Assembly (NCBI RefSeq): GCF_004799345.1
Contig: NZ_SSMC01000002.1
Span: forward strand, 186,001-250,000
DNA length: 64,000 nucleotides
Direction of reading: 5' to 3'
Source: Robertkochia marina
GTDB lineage: Bacteria; Bacteroidota; Bacteroidia; Flavobacteriales; Flavobacteriaceae
The notes below the pieces were generated by a model. That model made no database searches. It was not told the origin of the DNA and was given only the letters and a program-made list of their open reading frames with translations. Shown piece by piece: positions 1 to 8,342 of the stretch (within the stretch, counting starts at the first letter, position 1; each line of letters begins with the position of its first letter). The position numbers and the translations under genes were made by a program.

Positions 1-500
1 AGTTGTTCGGTTAAAGAGGTATGTCGCATCACGCTTTTCTCGTTGGTTTCTTCTACCTTTTTTTCAAAAAGCCTGATCTTTTCCTGCAGCGGATCTAACA
101 GATTCTTTAGATTTTCCTGGTTCTGCGAGGTGAATTTTTTCGATTTTTCATCCAGGATCTTATTGGCGAGCACCTGGAACTCCTTATTTAATTTTTCCTG
201 AAGGTTATTCAATTCTTCCTTTTGCTCGTCGTGCCTTCTTGCCAAATTATTCATGTCGGCTTCACTTCGACTGAGCTGTACGGCCAGGGCTTCTTTTTCC
301 TGCCTAACCCTCTCTGTGATCTCCAGATGGGAACGAAGATCGGCTTTCACGCTTTCCAGCTGTCGTTGGTACTCATCGGCTTTGGCATCTGAAGCACTGA
401 GTACGCTTTGCGTTTTTAATCGCTGCATATAATTACCCAGAAATACGCCAATGGCAAGAAATAAAATGCTGATAAGAATAAAAAGCAGGGTTTCGTTCAT
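1..500 (-). CDS. rmuC: DNA recombination protein RmuC, 3' end cut by the window
   Basis: The first 166 codons of an open frame read leftward from an ATG at 500 and run off the window edge. The protein starts with a single N-terminal membrane segment (about residues 5-22, MNETLLFILISILFLAIGVF), followed by a long charged, heptad-like coiled coil to about residue 165. A membrane anchor plus coiled coil is the N-terminal layout of the RmuC family, whose C-terminal part is nuclease-like and limits recombination between inverted repeats. That catalytic half lies outside the window, so the assignment rests on the anchor, the coiled coil and the recognisable family sequence. The gene is divergent from the esterase gene at 667. 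Confidence 0.75.
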   Translation of the reverse strand, partial: MNETLLFILISILFLAIGVFLGNYMQRLKTQSVLSASDAKADEYQRQLESVKADLRSHLEITERVRQEKEALAVQLSRSEADMNNLARRHDEQKEELNNLQEKLNKEFQVLANKILDEKSKKFTSQNQENLKNLLDPLQEKIRLFEKKVEETNEKSVMRHTSLTEQ

Positions 501-666
501 AACGGTAAAATTTGAAGCTTTAGATAAAAAGATAAATTGCCGGAGAGGCAACCTTGTTGCAGGGGTAAATATACTATATATTGTTTACATGATAGATTTA
601 AGGTTCGCAGCCTGAGGGTGTGAATTCTTCTTTTTGTATCTTGAAAACTTAACCAAATCACCTCAA

Positions 667-1572
667 ATGAAGATCACCCTGTTTTCTCTTTTTCTGTTCG
701 TGCAATTCAGCCTATTCTCTCAAAGTATCTATACCGATCAAAAGTATGATCAGATCAACAGGCTTACGATGACCTATGCTGACACCCTAAAGACGGATAT
801 TTATTATGTACCTCATCGTAAGGAAAAACAAAAGGCACCTGTTATCCTGCTGGTTCATGGGGGAGGCTTTTATACGGGCAAGCGGGATGGCGACCTGGAA
901 ACCCGATTTGCTATGGAAATGGCAGGCAGGGGTTATGTGGTAGCTTCTATGGAATACCACCTTACACGAAAGGGTAAGAAAGAAGGATTTGGCTGTGATT
1001 GTCCTGCTCCCGATAAGATAGAAACCTTTAAAGAAGCTGTAACCAATATCGGGCAGGCTATGGAATACCTTACCAAATTTTCAAGAGAGTTTAATTTTGA
1101 TCCGGATAAAATGGTGCTTGCAGGTAGTTCTGCAGGAGCAGAGGCGGTGTTACATGCAGCCTATGCAAAAGATCATCCATCTTTTAATGGAATTTTGGAT
1201 AAAACCCAAAAAATAGCAGCAGTGATCTCTTTTTCGGGAGCCTTACTGGATGAGGTGTCATTAAATAACCCGGAAATACCTGCTTTTTTGGTACATGGAA
1301 CCGATGACCAATTAGTGCCTTATGGTACTGCTCCCCATCATTTCTGTGCTGAAGACAGACCCGGTTATATTCGCCTGAAGGGATCAGGCCCTATAGCTGA
1401 TGCACTTTCAGCCTCAGGAGAATCGATGGCTTTATACACGGTTGAAGGAGGTGGTCATGAATGGGCCAATAAGGGGTACGACTTGACCCCGGAGATCAGT
1501 GCGTTTTTGTATAAATTATTTCAACGTGGCGTGGCGGGTCAGTTAAGAGAGGTTATAGAGGCCAAGCCTTAG
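667..1572 (+). CDS. secreted alpha/beta-hydrolase (esterase/lipase-like)
   Basis: The protein has 301 residues. I chose the ATG at 667 because it begins a good signal peptide (MKITLFSLFLFVQFSLFSQS); an in-frame TTG 33 bp upstream would bury it. The alpha/beta-hydrolase hallmarks are present: the oxyanion-hole motif HGGGF, a nucleophile elbow GSSAG with Ser155, an acid candidate in the HGTDDQLVP loop, and the catalytic-histidine region GGGHEW near the C-terminus. This order matches BD-FAE/esterase-lipase family enzymes that act on ester substrates in the periplasm or outside the cell. The substrate cannot be read from sequence. The gene is convergent with the B12 ABC-transporter operon, with only 2 bp between the stop codons, so no separate terminator fits between them. 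Confidence 0.8.
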   Translation: MKITLFSLFLFVQFSLFSQSIYTDQKYDQINRLTMTYADTLKTDIYYVPHRKEKQKAPVILLVHGGGFYTGKRDGDLETRFAMEMAGRGYVVASMEYHLTRKGKKEGFGCDCPAPDKIETFKEAVTNIGQAMEYLTKFSREFNFDPDKMVLAGSSAGAEAVLHAAYAKDHPSFNGILDKTQKIAAVISFSGALLDEVSLNNPEIPAFLVHGTDDQLVPYGTAPHHFCAEDRPGYIRLKGSGPIADALSASGESMALYTVEGGGHEWANKGYDLTPEISAFLYKLFQRGVAGQLREVIEAKP

Positions 1573-1574
1573 AG

Positions 1575-2363
1575 TTATTTCTTTATTCTGAAACTGCCTG
1601 AACGGCTGTCAAATTTGATCAGGTCTGACGGGAAGAGGGATTGGAAACTGCCTTGTTCGATGAGGGAGCAGGGATCTCCAAAACCGGCCTCACGAGGTTG
1701 TAACACTAATATCTTGTCGCATAGCTGAATGGCCAGGTCGATCTCATGCGAAGAAAAAAGGATGGTCTTTTTGGTATCGTGCGCAATTGTTCTTAACAGC
1801 TTAAAAATATATGCTTTGTGGTAGATGTCAAGGTGGCTTGTGGGTTCGTCCAAAAGAATCAAAGGAGTGTCCTGGGCCAGGGCTCTGCCTATCATTACCC
1901 TCTGTAACTGACCGTCACTCATAGCCCCGCAAGCCTTATTATGAAGCTCCTTAAGATCTAATTTTTCGAGTACACTCCGAACAACGCTTTTATCTGTTTC
2001 TGACAGCGAGCCTAACCAATTGGTATAGGGTTGACGCCCCAGTGCGATCAGTTCAGCGGCGGTCAGGTTTCCCGCAGGTATCTTTTCTGTTAATACGATA
2101 CTGAGATTGGTAGCCAGGTCTTTGGCTGAATATGACTTTAACGAACGGTTGTTCAGGGTGATATCTCCACCCAGGGGTGGGTGAACCCCGGCCAAAGTTC
2201 TCAGCAATGTCGATTTACCTACTCCGTTGGGGCCTACAACAGCCGCAAGTTCTCCCGGAAAAAGATCGAAGTTTACTGAACCGGATACCTGTATATTCTC
2301 CCCGGAGGTATGATACCCCATCAGAAGATCTTTTACAGAAAGTACCGGGTAACCCTCAGTCAT
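1575..2363 (-). CDS. btuD: ABC transporter ATPase for cobalamin (or siderophore/haem) uptake
   Basis: This is the cytoplasmic ATPase, 262 residues from the ATG at 2363; an in-frame TTG at 2390 would add nine residues. It has Walker A GPNGVGKST, a LSIVLTEK-type Q-loop region, an ABC signature variant MSDGQLQRVMIGRALAQ, Walker B LILLDEPTSHLD and the switch histidine in FSSHEID. The signature starts MSDGQ rather than LSGGQ, a substitution tolerated in the FecE/BtuD subfamily. The gene is last in the order substrate-binding protein, permease, ATPase. Family membership alone cannot separate B12, haem and siderophore importers. The cobalamin riboswitch on the divergent receptor gene makes B12 the best guess. 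Confidence 0.82.
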   Translation of the reverse strand: MTEGYPVLSVKDLLMGYHTSGENIQVSGSVNFDLFPGELAAVVGPNGVGKSTLLRTLAGVHPPLGGDITLNNRSLKSYSAKDLATNLSIVLTEKIPAGNLTAAELIALGRQPYTNWLGSLSETDKSVVRSVLEKLDLKELHNKACGAMSDGQLQRVMIGRALAQDTPLILLDEPTSHLDIYHKAYIFKLLRTIAHDTKKTILFSSHEIDLAIQLCDKILVLQPREAGFGDPCSLIEQGSFQSLFPSDLIKFDSRSGSFRIKK

Positions 2364-2395
2364 GGCTGTGTCTTGTTTGGTGTTTTGCAAATATA

Positions 2396-3427
2396 TTAAA
2401 ATAGCATGCTTTTCTTACGTACCAAGAGCCAAATGACAACCGGGGCACCTACCAGGGAGGTGATCGCATTTACGGGTAAAGAGAACTCATATCCCGGAAG
2501 TTGAGAGAGTGTATCGCATATTAACATGAGAATGGCTCCAAACAAGAGCACTGCCGGTAACAAAACGCGATGATCAGGGGTGCGGAATATTTGCCGGGTT
2601 AAATGGGGTACGGCCAGGCCAATAAAGGCAATGGGGCCGGCAAAGGCAGTAACGCTTCCGGCTAATATGCTGGTGATAAGTATCAGTACAAATCGCACCC
2701 GCTGTACATTCATACCAAGACTTTTGGCGTAATTTTCACCCAACAGCAAGGAATTAAGGGGTTTCATAAAAGCGATACTCAGAATAATTCCGAGAATGCT
2801 TAGCACGGCAAAGATCCTGATCTGCGACCAGCTGAGGTCTCCGAGACTTCCGAAAGACCAGAAAATATACTGCTGTAAACTTTCCATTCTGGCGAAATAC
2901 GACATCACACTTACCGCAGCGGTAGTGATACTGCCAAACATAAGCCCGATGATCAATAACGCCATGGTATCCCGAACCCTGCTTGCTACCACCAAAATGC
3001 AGAGTAATACGATAAAACTGCCCAGGCTGGCAGCAATAGCCAGGCTAATTCCCGAGGTGAGCACAGAAACTGTGGCAAAGGCACTTCCTCCTAAAAGCAG
3101 TAAGGCAACTCCGAGGCTGGCTCCTGAGCTGATACCCAAAACGAAGGGACCCGCCAGGGGATTCCTGAAAAAGGTTTGCATGATCAGTCCGCTTAGAGAA
3201 AGGGCTGCCCCGGTTAAAATAGCAGTGATGGCTTTGGGCATGCGATAACTGCTAATGATGTATTGTTGTGTTTCGGTAGCCTGGTCAGAACCCAGCAGGG
3301 CAGATAACACAGTGTCAAAGGGAATATGGACGGAACCCAGACTAATGTTCATCAAAAGCGCTATGATGAACAGGAAACCTAAAAGTATAAATTGCCGTGT
3401 ATATCGTTGCTTGCTATTCAAGGTCAA
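2396..3427 (-). CDS. btuC: FecCD/BtuC-family ABC transporter permease
   Basis: The 343-residue polytopic protein shows about ten hydrophobic segments. It carries FecCD hallmarks: the early IIxSYRMPKAITAILTGAAL stretch, GISSGASLGVA, and GPIAFIGLAVPHLTR, which is the cytoplasmic loop that contacts the ATPase. The reading frame begins with TTG at 3427, and another TTG lies two codons later. No ATG occurs before the first membrane segment, so a TTG start is likely. The start overlaps the end of the substrate-binding protein gene by 14 bp, which suggests translational coupling. The permease would take substrate from the binding protein and pass it to the cytoplasm with BtuD. Confidence 0.85.
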   Translation of the reverse strand: MTLNSKQRYTRQFILLGFLFIIALLMNISLGSVHIPFDTVLSALLGSDQATETQQYIISSYRMPKAITAILTGAALSLSGLIMQTFFRNPLAGPFVLGISSGASLGVALLLLGGSAFATVSVLTSGISLAIAASLGSFIVLLCILVVASRVRDTMALLIIGLMFGSITTAAVSVMSYFARMESLQQYIFWSFGSLGDLSWSQIRIFAVLSILGIILSIAFMKPLNSLLLGENYAKSLGMNVQRVRFVLILITSILAGSVTAFAGPIAFIGLAVPHLTRQIFRTPDHRVLLPAVLLFGAILMLICDTLSQLPGYEFSLPVNAITSLVGAPVVIWLLVRKKSMLF

Positions 3428-4574
3428 GGGGTTTGTAAAAAACGGGGTTGTGATCAGGCAGTAATTCGGGATGTAAGATATGGATCATATCTTTTAATAC
3501 CAGGTCAGGCCTGTTGGGGCCTAATTCATAAAATAAAACACCGCCCTGGGGTCCGGTGGTTTTACTGATGGTGTAGACCTTCTTTTCCCGGAAAGGTTTG
3601 AATTGATTGTAATGTTCATTAGATGCTGTGAGCTGGGGGTAGGAGGTAAAAGCTGCAGTTCCCATCCATATATCAGCATTGGCAGCCTTTGAAAGTACAG
3701 ACTCGAAGCTTAAGCTAAGGCTTCCAGTGCCTTCTGATTCTTTCCAAAGGTAATCGGCATTGGCATCTTCTATAAACTTTGCTCCCCAGCTGTCACCGGC
3801 GGGAAGGTACCAGACATCTCTGTACATGGCTCCACTCAATACCTTTGGGCGTTTTTGGGCCTTGGCAGCCAAAGCTTTGGCTTGATTATATTGTGCGGCA
3901 ATTTCCTGAAATATACTATCAGCAATTTGTTCCTTTTGAAACATCACCCCGAAAAATCGTATCCACTCTGCCTTGCCAAGGGGATGCTGTTCAACCCAAT
4001 CGCCATTGTAGAGTATCGGGATTCCCTTTCTCTTAAGCACATCATAACTTTCATTTTCGCCTGCAATACTAAACCCCACGATCACCTCAGGATCCAGGTC
4101 AAGTACAAGCTCTGTGTTGAGCGATTCGTTGACCCCCAGGTCTTGTATGCTGCCATCTGTCACCAGTTTTACAGCCTTCTTTGAGGAGATATAACGCGTA
4201 TCCGGAAAGCCCCGAAGGCTTTTTAATGCTCCCAGCGCTTCGAGGGCAGGAATATGGGTGGTTGAGGTAGCGATTATCGAAGTAACCGGGGTTAGCACAA
4301 TGGCATCATAGGCATCCCGGTTTAGGGAGGCAGAGGCTGCGGCTTCTCTGTCCAGAAAAGCATACTTATAGGGCTTTTGTGCCTCCGGCCAAGGCTGGGT
4401 AACGATCACTTCGGTAAGATCTTTAGAAACCCTGTTTACCTGAAACCCGGTGGCATACCCGTCGGAATTGGTGGAAGACACGGGTGCAGTATTGTCATTA
4501 CAACCGGATAGTACCAAAAGGCTGCTGAAGATTAACAGGCAAAAGAAGGAAATTCCCGAAGGATACGATTTCAT
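3414..4574 (-). CDS. btuF: cobalamin-type ABC transporter substrate-binding lipoprotein
   Basis: The 386-residue protein is assigned from the ATG at 4574, which opens a lipoprotein signal ending in a lipobox-like LSGCNDN. The mature part reads as a class III periplasmic binding fold (TroA/BtuF type), with two lobes joined by a helix. Typical segments are the repeated VLTPVTSIIATSTTHIPALE stretch, DLDPEVIVGF, and a late LVLKDMIHILHPEL, the standard C-terminal signature of iron-complex/B12 binding proteins. It is the first gene of the leftward operon btuF-btuC-btuD. Its own promoter appears to be the -7 box at 4596-4603, so its messenger would not contain the riboswitch, which lies on the other strand. 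Confidence 0.8.
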   Translation of the reverse strand: MKSYPSGISFFCLLIFSSLLVLSGCNDNTAPVSSTNSDGYATGFQVNRVSKDLTEVIVTQPWPEAQKPYKYAFLDREAAASASLNRDAYDAIVLTPVTSIIATSTTHIPALEALGALKSLRGFPDTRYISSKKAVKLVTDGSIQDLGVNESLNTELVLDLDPEVIVGFSIAGENESYDVLKRKGIPILYNGDWVEQHPLGKAEWIRFFGVMFQKEQIADSIFQEIAAQYNQAKALAAKAQKRPKVLSGAMYRDVWYLPAGDSWGAKFIEDANADYLWKESEGTGSLSLSFESVLSKAANADIWMGTAAFTSYPQLTASNEHYNQFKPFREKKVYTISKTTGPQGGVLFYELGPNRPDLVLKDMIHILHPELLPDHNPVFYKPLDLE

Positions 4575-4595
4575 AGATAACGGATCAGTGTCCAG

Positions 4596-4603
4596 CAAAA
4601 TTA
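4596..4603 (-). promoter_or_regulatory. candidate -7 box for btuFCD
   Basis: Read leftward, this is TAATTTTG, an exact match to the Bacteroidota -7 consensus TAnnTTTG, about 22 bp ahead of the btuF ATG. I do not see a convincing TTTG -33 element about 19 bp further upstream, so the promoter may be weak or activator-dependent. Confidence 0.45.
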
Positions 4604-4622
4604 AGATTATTTATTTTTTGAG

Positions 4623-4652
4623 TTGGCAGGGTGAACAGTTTGTTTATTTTTG
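4623..4652 (+). promoter_or_regulatory. candidate promoter of the riboswitch-btuB transcript
   Basis: TTG at 4623-4625, a 19-bp spacer, then TATTTTTG at 4645-4652, which fits the Bacteroidota TTTG/TAnnTTTG promoter. A transcript would begin close to 4657-4659, almost exactly where the cobalamin riboswitch P1 stem starts. Confidence 0.6.
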
Positions 4653-4655
4653 CTT

Positions 4656-4853
4656 CAGATTTTGGTTTCAACGCTGTTTTCGCAGCCGAGAATTAAAAGG
4701 GAATCCGGTAGAGTCTGCCAGGACGAGTCCGGAGCTGTTCCCGCAACTGTATGCTAAACCCATCATAGGGTTCCGAAATTACTGCATTGCCACTGTTCAC
4801 GAAACGGGAAGGCCAATTTCGGAAAAGCGAGCCAGGAGACCTGCCTTGATCTG
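4656..4853 (+). promoter_or_regulatory. cobalamin (adenosylcobalamin-class) riboswitch
   Basis: The conserved core elements of a B12 riboswitch are present in order: a GGGAATCCGGT block near 4700, CCGCAACTGTAT near 4741, the B12 box GCCACTG at 4789-4795, a CGGGAAGG block near 4805, and AGCCAGGAGACCTGCC at 4830-4845. The outer P1 stem can form between CAGAT (4656-4660) and ATCTG (4849-4853). It lies in the leader of the TonB-dependent receptor gene at 4930, so cobalamin binding should lower receptor synthesis. This element is the main reason for naming the whole locus a B12 uptake system. Confidence 0.95.
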
Positions 4854-4865
4854 TAATTAAATGTC

Positions 4866-4912
4866 AAACTTTCGGGATAAAAGTTTGCGTATGGGTAAAC
4901 TCATACTTTTTT
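4866..4912 (+). promoter_or_regulatory. putative riboswitch expression platform
   Basis: Two hairpins follow the aptamer. The first pairs AAACTTT (4866-4872) with AAAGTTT (4880-4886). The second pairs GTATG (4889-4893) with CATAC (4902-4906) and is followed by six T, which resembles a weak intrinsic terminator. AGTTT at 4882-4886 can instead pair with AAACT at 4897-4901, which would break both hairpins, so mutually exclusive folds are possible. Whether control acts on transcription or translation cannot be told from sequence. Confidence 0.4.
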
Positions 4913-4929
4913 CCCTTTAAACCAATTTA

Positions 4930-6816
4930 ATGAAAAAGCAAATCAAGCTATTGAGCCTGAGTCTTTTTGCAGTTACAGCTGTATGGAGCCAGGAGAACGA
5001 AAACCAAAACCGAAACAAGAAAGAGGTGGTTGACCTCGAAGAGGTAGTGGTAAGCGACAGCCGTTTCGAACTGAAACGTGAAAATTCAGGAAAAACAGTG
5101 ATCAGTATCACCAAAGAAGACCTGGAAAAACAACAGGGAAATTCACTGGCCACCATCATTAACAATTACAGTGGTATCGAGATCAACGGGAGCCGCAGTA
5201 ATGCAGGGCAAAATCTCAGTTATTTTATCAGGGGAGGTAACAACAGGCAGGTGTTGATCATGGTTGACGGCATTCAAATGAACGACCCTTCCCAGATCGC
5301 CGGAGATTACGATCTTCGTTTGATCGATGTCTCACAGGTAGAATCTGTTGAGATCATCAAGGGCGCAGCCAGTACTTTATACGGGAATGCTGCTGCAACC
5401 GCGGTCATCAGAATTTCAACGAAACAGGGGGCAAAAGAAAAGATCGGTGCTACCCTTGCCTCTACAGCAGGTACCAATCAATCTTCAACCGACCAAAATT
5501 ATGGAGTTCGTGATTTTACCAATTCTGTTTTTGTAAATGGAACCCTGAGTGCCCTTGATTATGCGGTTTCATTCGGGCATACCTATACTGACGGACTCTC
5601 GGCCGTAGAGGGTAATGAGCGTGATCCTTTCAGAAGGTTCAATACAGGGGTGCGATTGGGATATAACATCTCAGATGCCTTCAAGGTGAAGGCCGGGGTT
5701 TCTTATGACGACCTGAGATCAGAATTTGATAATTCATTTCCGCTGGAAGATGCTGAATATGTTTCGGAAAGTGAACAGAAAAGGATCACCCTATCTCCTG
5801 AATATACGTATCAAAATGGAGGCGTGTATTTAAATGCTGCCTGGTACAGTATAGACCGGGCGGTTGAGAGTGCCTTTCCGGCAGTATATGAGGCCGAAAA
5901 CTTCGTGATGGATATATATAATAAATATGTATTCAATGACAAGTTTTATACCATCGTTGGGTTGAATCATATTAGCAGCAAGGCTGATGTGGGTGCCGGT
6001 GGCTTGGAGAGTTTCAGTATTAATGATCCTTATGCCAATATGGTCTATATATCGGAATACGGATTTCAGCTTAATACAGGAGTACGATGGAATAATCACA
6101 GCAATTATGGTTCTAATCTTACTTATAGCATGAATCCCAGTTACGTGATCAAGTTCAAGGATGACTACCTTAAATTCATGGGATCTTACAGCAGCTCTTT
6201 TATTGCGCCAACCATTTCTCAGCTTTACGGACCCTTTGGTGCCAATCCTGAACTGGAGCCGGAAGAGAATGTAACTGTTGAAGGCGGGGCTGAGTACCGT
6301 ACCCAAAATCTTAGGGTAAGTGGCTTGTACTTTAATCGTCTTGAAGAAAATTTCATTGATTATCGTACTGTTAATTTTGAGACCTTTGAAGGGGAGTACT
6401 ATAACGTAACGGAAACATTCAGGGTAGAAGGGGTAGAGTTGGAGTTCAATGCCACCTTGAGTGAATCTTTGAGCCTTAATGGTAATTATACCTTTACCCA
6501 GAACAGAGACCGTGCTGCTCTAAGGATCCCAAAACATAAGGTGAATACGGCGATCAACTATGCTTTGGGAGGGTCAACAAATTTGGATTTGGCCTACCAG
6601 TATACCGGAAGCCGAGCCGATATTAATTTTTCCACCTTTGAAAATGAAACGCTGGATGCTTTCAATATCTTCAACCTGGGGTTGTCTCATGAGTTTTCAA
6701 AGACTTTCAGAGGTAGCCTTCGTTTTAATAACCTGTTGAACGAGTCGTATACCGAGATCATCGGCTACCCGACCCGAGGCAGGAATATAGCGGCATCTGT
6801 CAGGATCACCTTGTAA
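4930..6816 (+). CDS. btuB: TonB-dependent outer-membrane cobalamin receptor (BtuB-like)
   Basis: The 628-residue outer-membrane receptor begins with a signal peptide (MKKQIKLLSLSLFAVTAVWSQ). A TonB-box-like stretch, VVDLEEVVVSDSRF, is followed by a plug domain (about residues 45-155) containing YFIRGGNNRQVLIMVDGIQMND and VESVEIIKGAASTLYGNAA. The remainder is a 22-strand-type barrel ending in the aromatic-rich ASVRITL. The length is close to the roughly 600 residues usual for BtuB, and shorter than SusC- or Oar-type receptors. The gene sits directly behind a cobalamin riboswitch and divergent from btuFCD, which together give a complete B12 import route from outer membrane to cytoplasm. Energy would come from TonB-ExbBD encoded elsewhere. 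Confidence 0.9.
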   Translation: MKKQIKLLSLSLFAVTAVWSQENENQNRNKKEVVDLEEVVVSDSRFELKRENSGKTVISITKEDLEKQQGNSLATIINNYSGIEINGSRSNAGQNLSYFIRGGNNRQVLIMVDGIQMNDPSQIAGDYDLRLIDVSQVESVEIIKGAASTLYGNAAATAVIRISTKQGAKEKIGATLASTAGTNQSSTDQNYGVRDFTNSVFVNGTLSALDYAVSFGHTYTDGLSAVEGNERDPFRRFNTGVRLGYNISDAFKVKAGVSYDDLRSEFDNSFPLEDAEYVSESEQKRITLSPEYTYQNGGVYLNAAWYSIDRAVESAFPAVYEAENFVMDIYNKYVFNDKFYTIVGLNHISSKADVGAGGLESFSINDPYANMVYISEYGFQLNTGVRWNNHSNYGSNLTYSMNPSYVIKFKDDYLKFMGSYSSSFIAPTISQLYGPFGANPELEPEENVTVEGGAEYRTQNLRVSGLYFNRLEENFIDYRTVNFETFEGEYYNVTETFRVEGVELEFNATLSESLSLNGNYTFTQNRDRAALRIPKHKVNTAINYALGGSTNLDLAYQYTGSRADINFSTFENETLDAFNIFNLGLSHEFSKTFRGSLRFNNLLNESYTEIIGYPTRGRNIAASVRITL

Positions 6817-6836
6817 TACCTTTTGAAGCAAATAAA

Positions 6837-6863
6837 AATAGGGCCGCACTTTGCGGCCCTATT
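6837..6863. terminator. bidirectional intrinsic terminator
   Basis: AATAGGGCCGCA and TGCGGCCCTATT form a 12-bp stem around a 3-nt loop, with A-rich sequence on the left and T-rich sequence on the right. It lies between the stop of btuB and the stop of the convergent S41 gene and can serve both. Confidence 0.85.
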
Positions 6864-6867
6864 TATT

Positions 6868-8283
6868 TTATAGTGGATCTTCCAGGTACATGTCATTCTT
6901 GAGCAACTCATGCCAATCGCTACCCAGCAGCTCTTTTCCTGCCAGAGTTGGCAAGGGCAGGAATTTAGGAGCAAGACTCGGGTCGATCTGTGATAAGGCC
7001 CTTGCCAAAAGCGGCTCGCTCACCTCTCCCAGAACGCCCAGGTTTCTCAGGTCTTCCCTCAATGGCACTTCAGGTACGAATCCGTCAATATAATCAGAGA
7101 ACCCGATGGAATTTTCATTTCTCGCAATGATGGGCTGCATGGCCCAGGTATGATTCGGATTCAAAGCTTCATCATCGAAGCGAAAGGAAGGAGAGTCATA
7201 AAGGGTTACCGAGGCTTCATTCTTTCCTGTGGTCACATCTCCAACCTGGATAACATCAATGTATGGGTCAAGTCCGTTAATGATCAGCTCGCTGGCCGAT
7301 GCCGTTCTCGCAGTGGTAATAACGTACACGCGGGTGAGCTCCAGGCTGTTGATGCCCTCTCCAGACAAGGTACTTCTGAACTTATAATCGGTATTAAAGC
7401 GCTGTTGTTTTTGATTGTATTTTAAACTTACAAAAAGGTCGTTATTGAATTGCCCGGTGATCATACTGGCCAGGTTGACCGATGAGTTTACAGAGCCTCC
7501 GGGATTATACCGCATATCGAGCACTAATTCGTCAATGCCCGCAGCCTTTAACTCTCCAAAGGCCTGGTTAAGCTTCTGGTCAAAAGTGGCTGTAAAGCGA
7601 TTGTACATCAGGTAGCCTGCCTTGACCCCATTGCTTAGGTCAAAGGTCTTTACCAGAAATACGGGGTTCAGGGTTGCCGGCGATTTCGCCAGGTCAACAC
7701 TCTGACCGTTCGGAACGATCATATCCTGGGTGTCGAATGCTGCCATATCAAGAGTGTATTGTCCCGATGACTCCCCAAACAGTAATTCGAAATAGTTAGC
7801 ACGATTCAATCTTTGACCGTTTACCCCGGTAAAAAGGTCACCTCTTTTAATTCCCTTCAGGTCGGCATCCGATCCTTCGTATACATACCTCACATAACCA
7901 TCTACCCGGTCACTGTCGGTATAACCGATCAGCCCAAATTCCATTCCATTGGAGTCAAAATTCCCGGCCCGGGCATTTTGCAGTTCTACATAGTCATCAG
8001 TAATATAGCTAAACCTGTCTTCGGGAGATAGCAAGGCATCGAATAGATCTGAGGGGTCGGAGTATTGAGACAGGAAGGTCTGGTAATCTTCCTGTGAGCC
8101 AAAACGATCATCCCGAAGATCGGCAACGTCTGCCTGCCAGAAATAATAAGTGTTGAGCCCCTTCCAGATAAAATCCTGGATCTCGGTTTCAGCATCCGGA
8201 ACAAAAATATTATCATCCTGATCGGTACAGGCGGAAATAAAAACCAGCAGAAGGATCAAATAAAAGGGGAGTGCTTTTTTCAT
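6868..8283 (-). CDS. S41-family peptidase lipoprotein, paralogue 1
   Basis: The 471-residue protein is assigned from the ATG at 8283, which starts a lipoprotein signal (MKKALPFYLILLLVFISAC); an upstream in-frame start would add an implausible ten residues. After a helical N-terminal part (TYYFWQADVADL) comes a PDZ-like region (GYVRYVYEGSDADLKGIKRGD) and then the C-terminal-processing-peptidase core: LVLDMRYNPGGSV, the TASASEL loop with the catalytic serine near residue 331, and the lysine in TTGKNEASV. S41 enzymes cleave substrates near their C-termini, and a lipid-anchored one would act in the periplasm or at the cell surface. It is the most diverged of three tandem paralogues. A terminator separates it from the next one, so it probably has its own transcript. 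Confidence 0.85.
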   Translation of the reverse strand: MKKALPFYLILLLVFISACTDQDDNIFVPDAETEIQDFIWKGLNTYYFWQADVADLRDDRFGSQEDYQTFLSQYSDPSDLFDALLSPEDRFSYITDDYVELQNARAGNFDSNGMEFGLIGYTDSDRVDGYVRYVYEGSDADLKGIKRGDLFTGVNGQRLNRANYFELLFGESSGQYTLDMAAFDTQDMIVPNGQSVDLAKSPATLNPVFLVKTFDLSNGVKAGYLMYNRFTATFDQKLNQAFGELKAAGIDELVLDMRYNPGGSVNSSVNLASMITGQFNNDLFVSLKYNQKQQRFNTDYKFRSTLSGEGINSLELTRVYVITTARTASASELIINGLDPYIDVIQVGDVTTGKNEASVTLYDSPSFRFDDEALNPNHTWAMQPIIARNENSIGFSDYIDGFVPEVPLREDLRNLGVLGEVSEPLLARALSQIDPSLAPKFLPLPTLAGKELLGSDWHELLKNDMYLEDPL

Positions 8284-8308
8284 AAGGGGATGTTTACCTA
8301 ATAAATAT

Positions 8309-8337
8309 AACAAACGCTCCGTTAAGGAGCGTTTGTT
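8309..8337 (-). terminator. intrinsic terminator downstream of S41 paralogue 2
   Basis: AACAAACGCTCC and GGAGCGTTTGTT form a perfect 12-bp stem around GTTAA. Read leftward it follows the stop of the 8343-9860 gene directly and is trailed by a T/A-rich stretch, separating the two S41 genes. Confidence 0.75.
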
Positions 8338-8342
8338 GGTTT

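Noticed and set aside
5830-6306. 158-codon leftward frame inside btuB
   Set aside because: It lies antisense within a clear receptor gene, has no recognisable domain or start context, and follows the codon pattern of the opposite strand.
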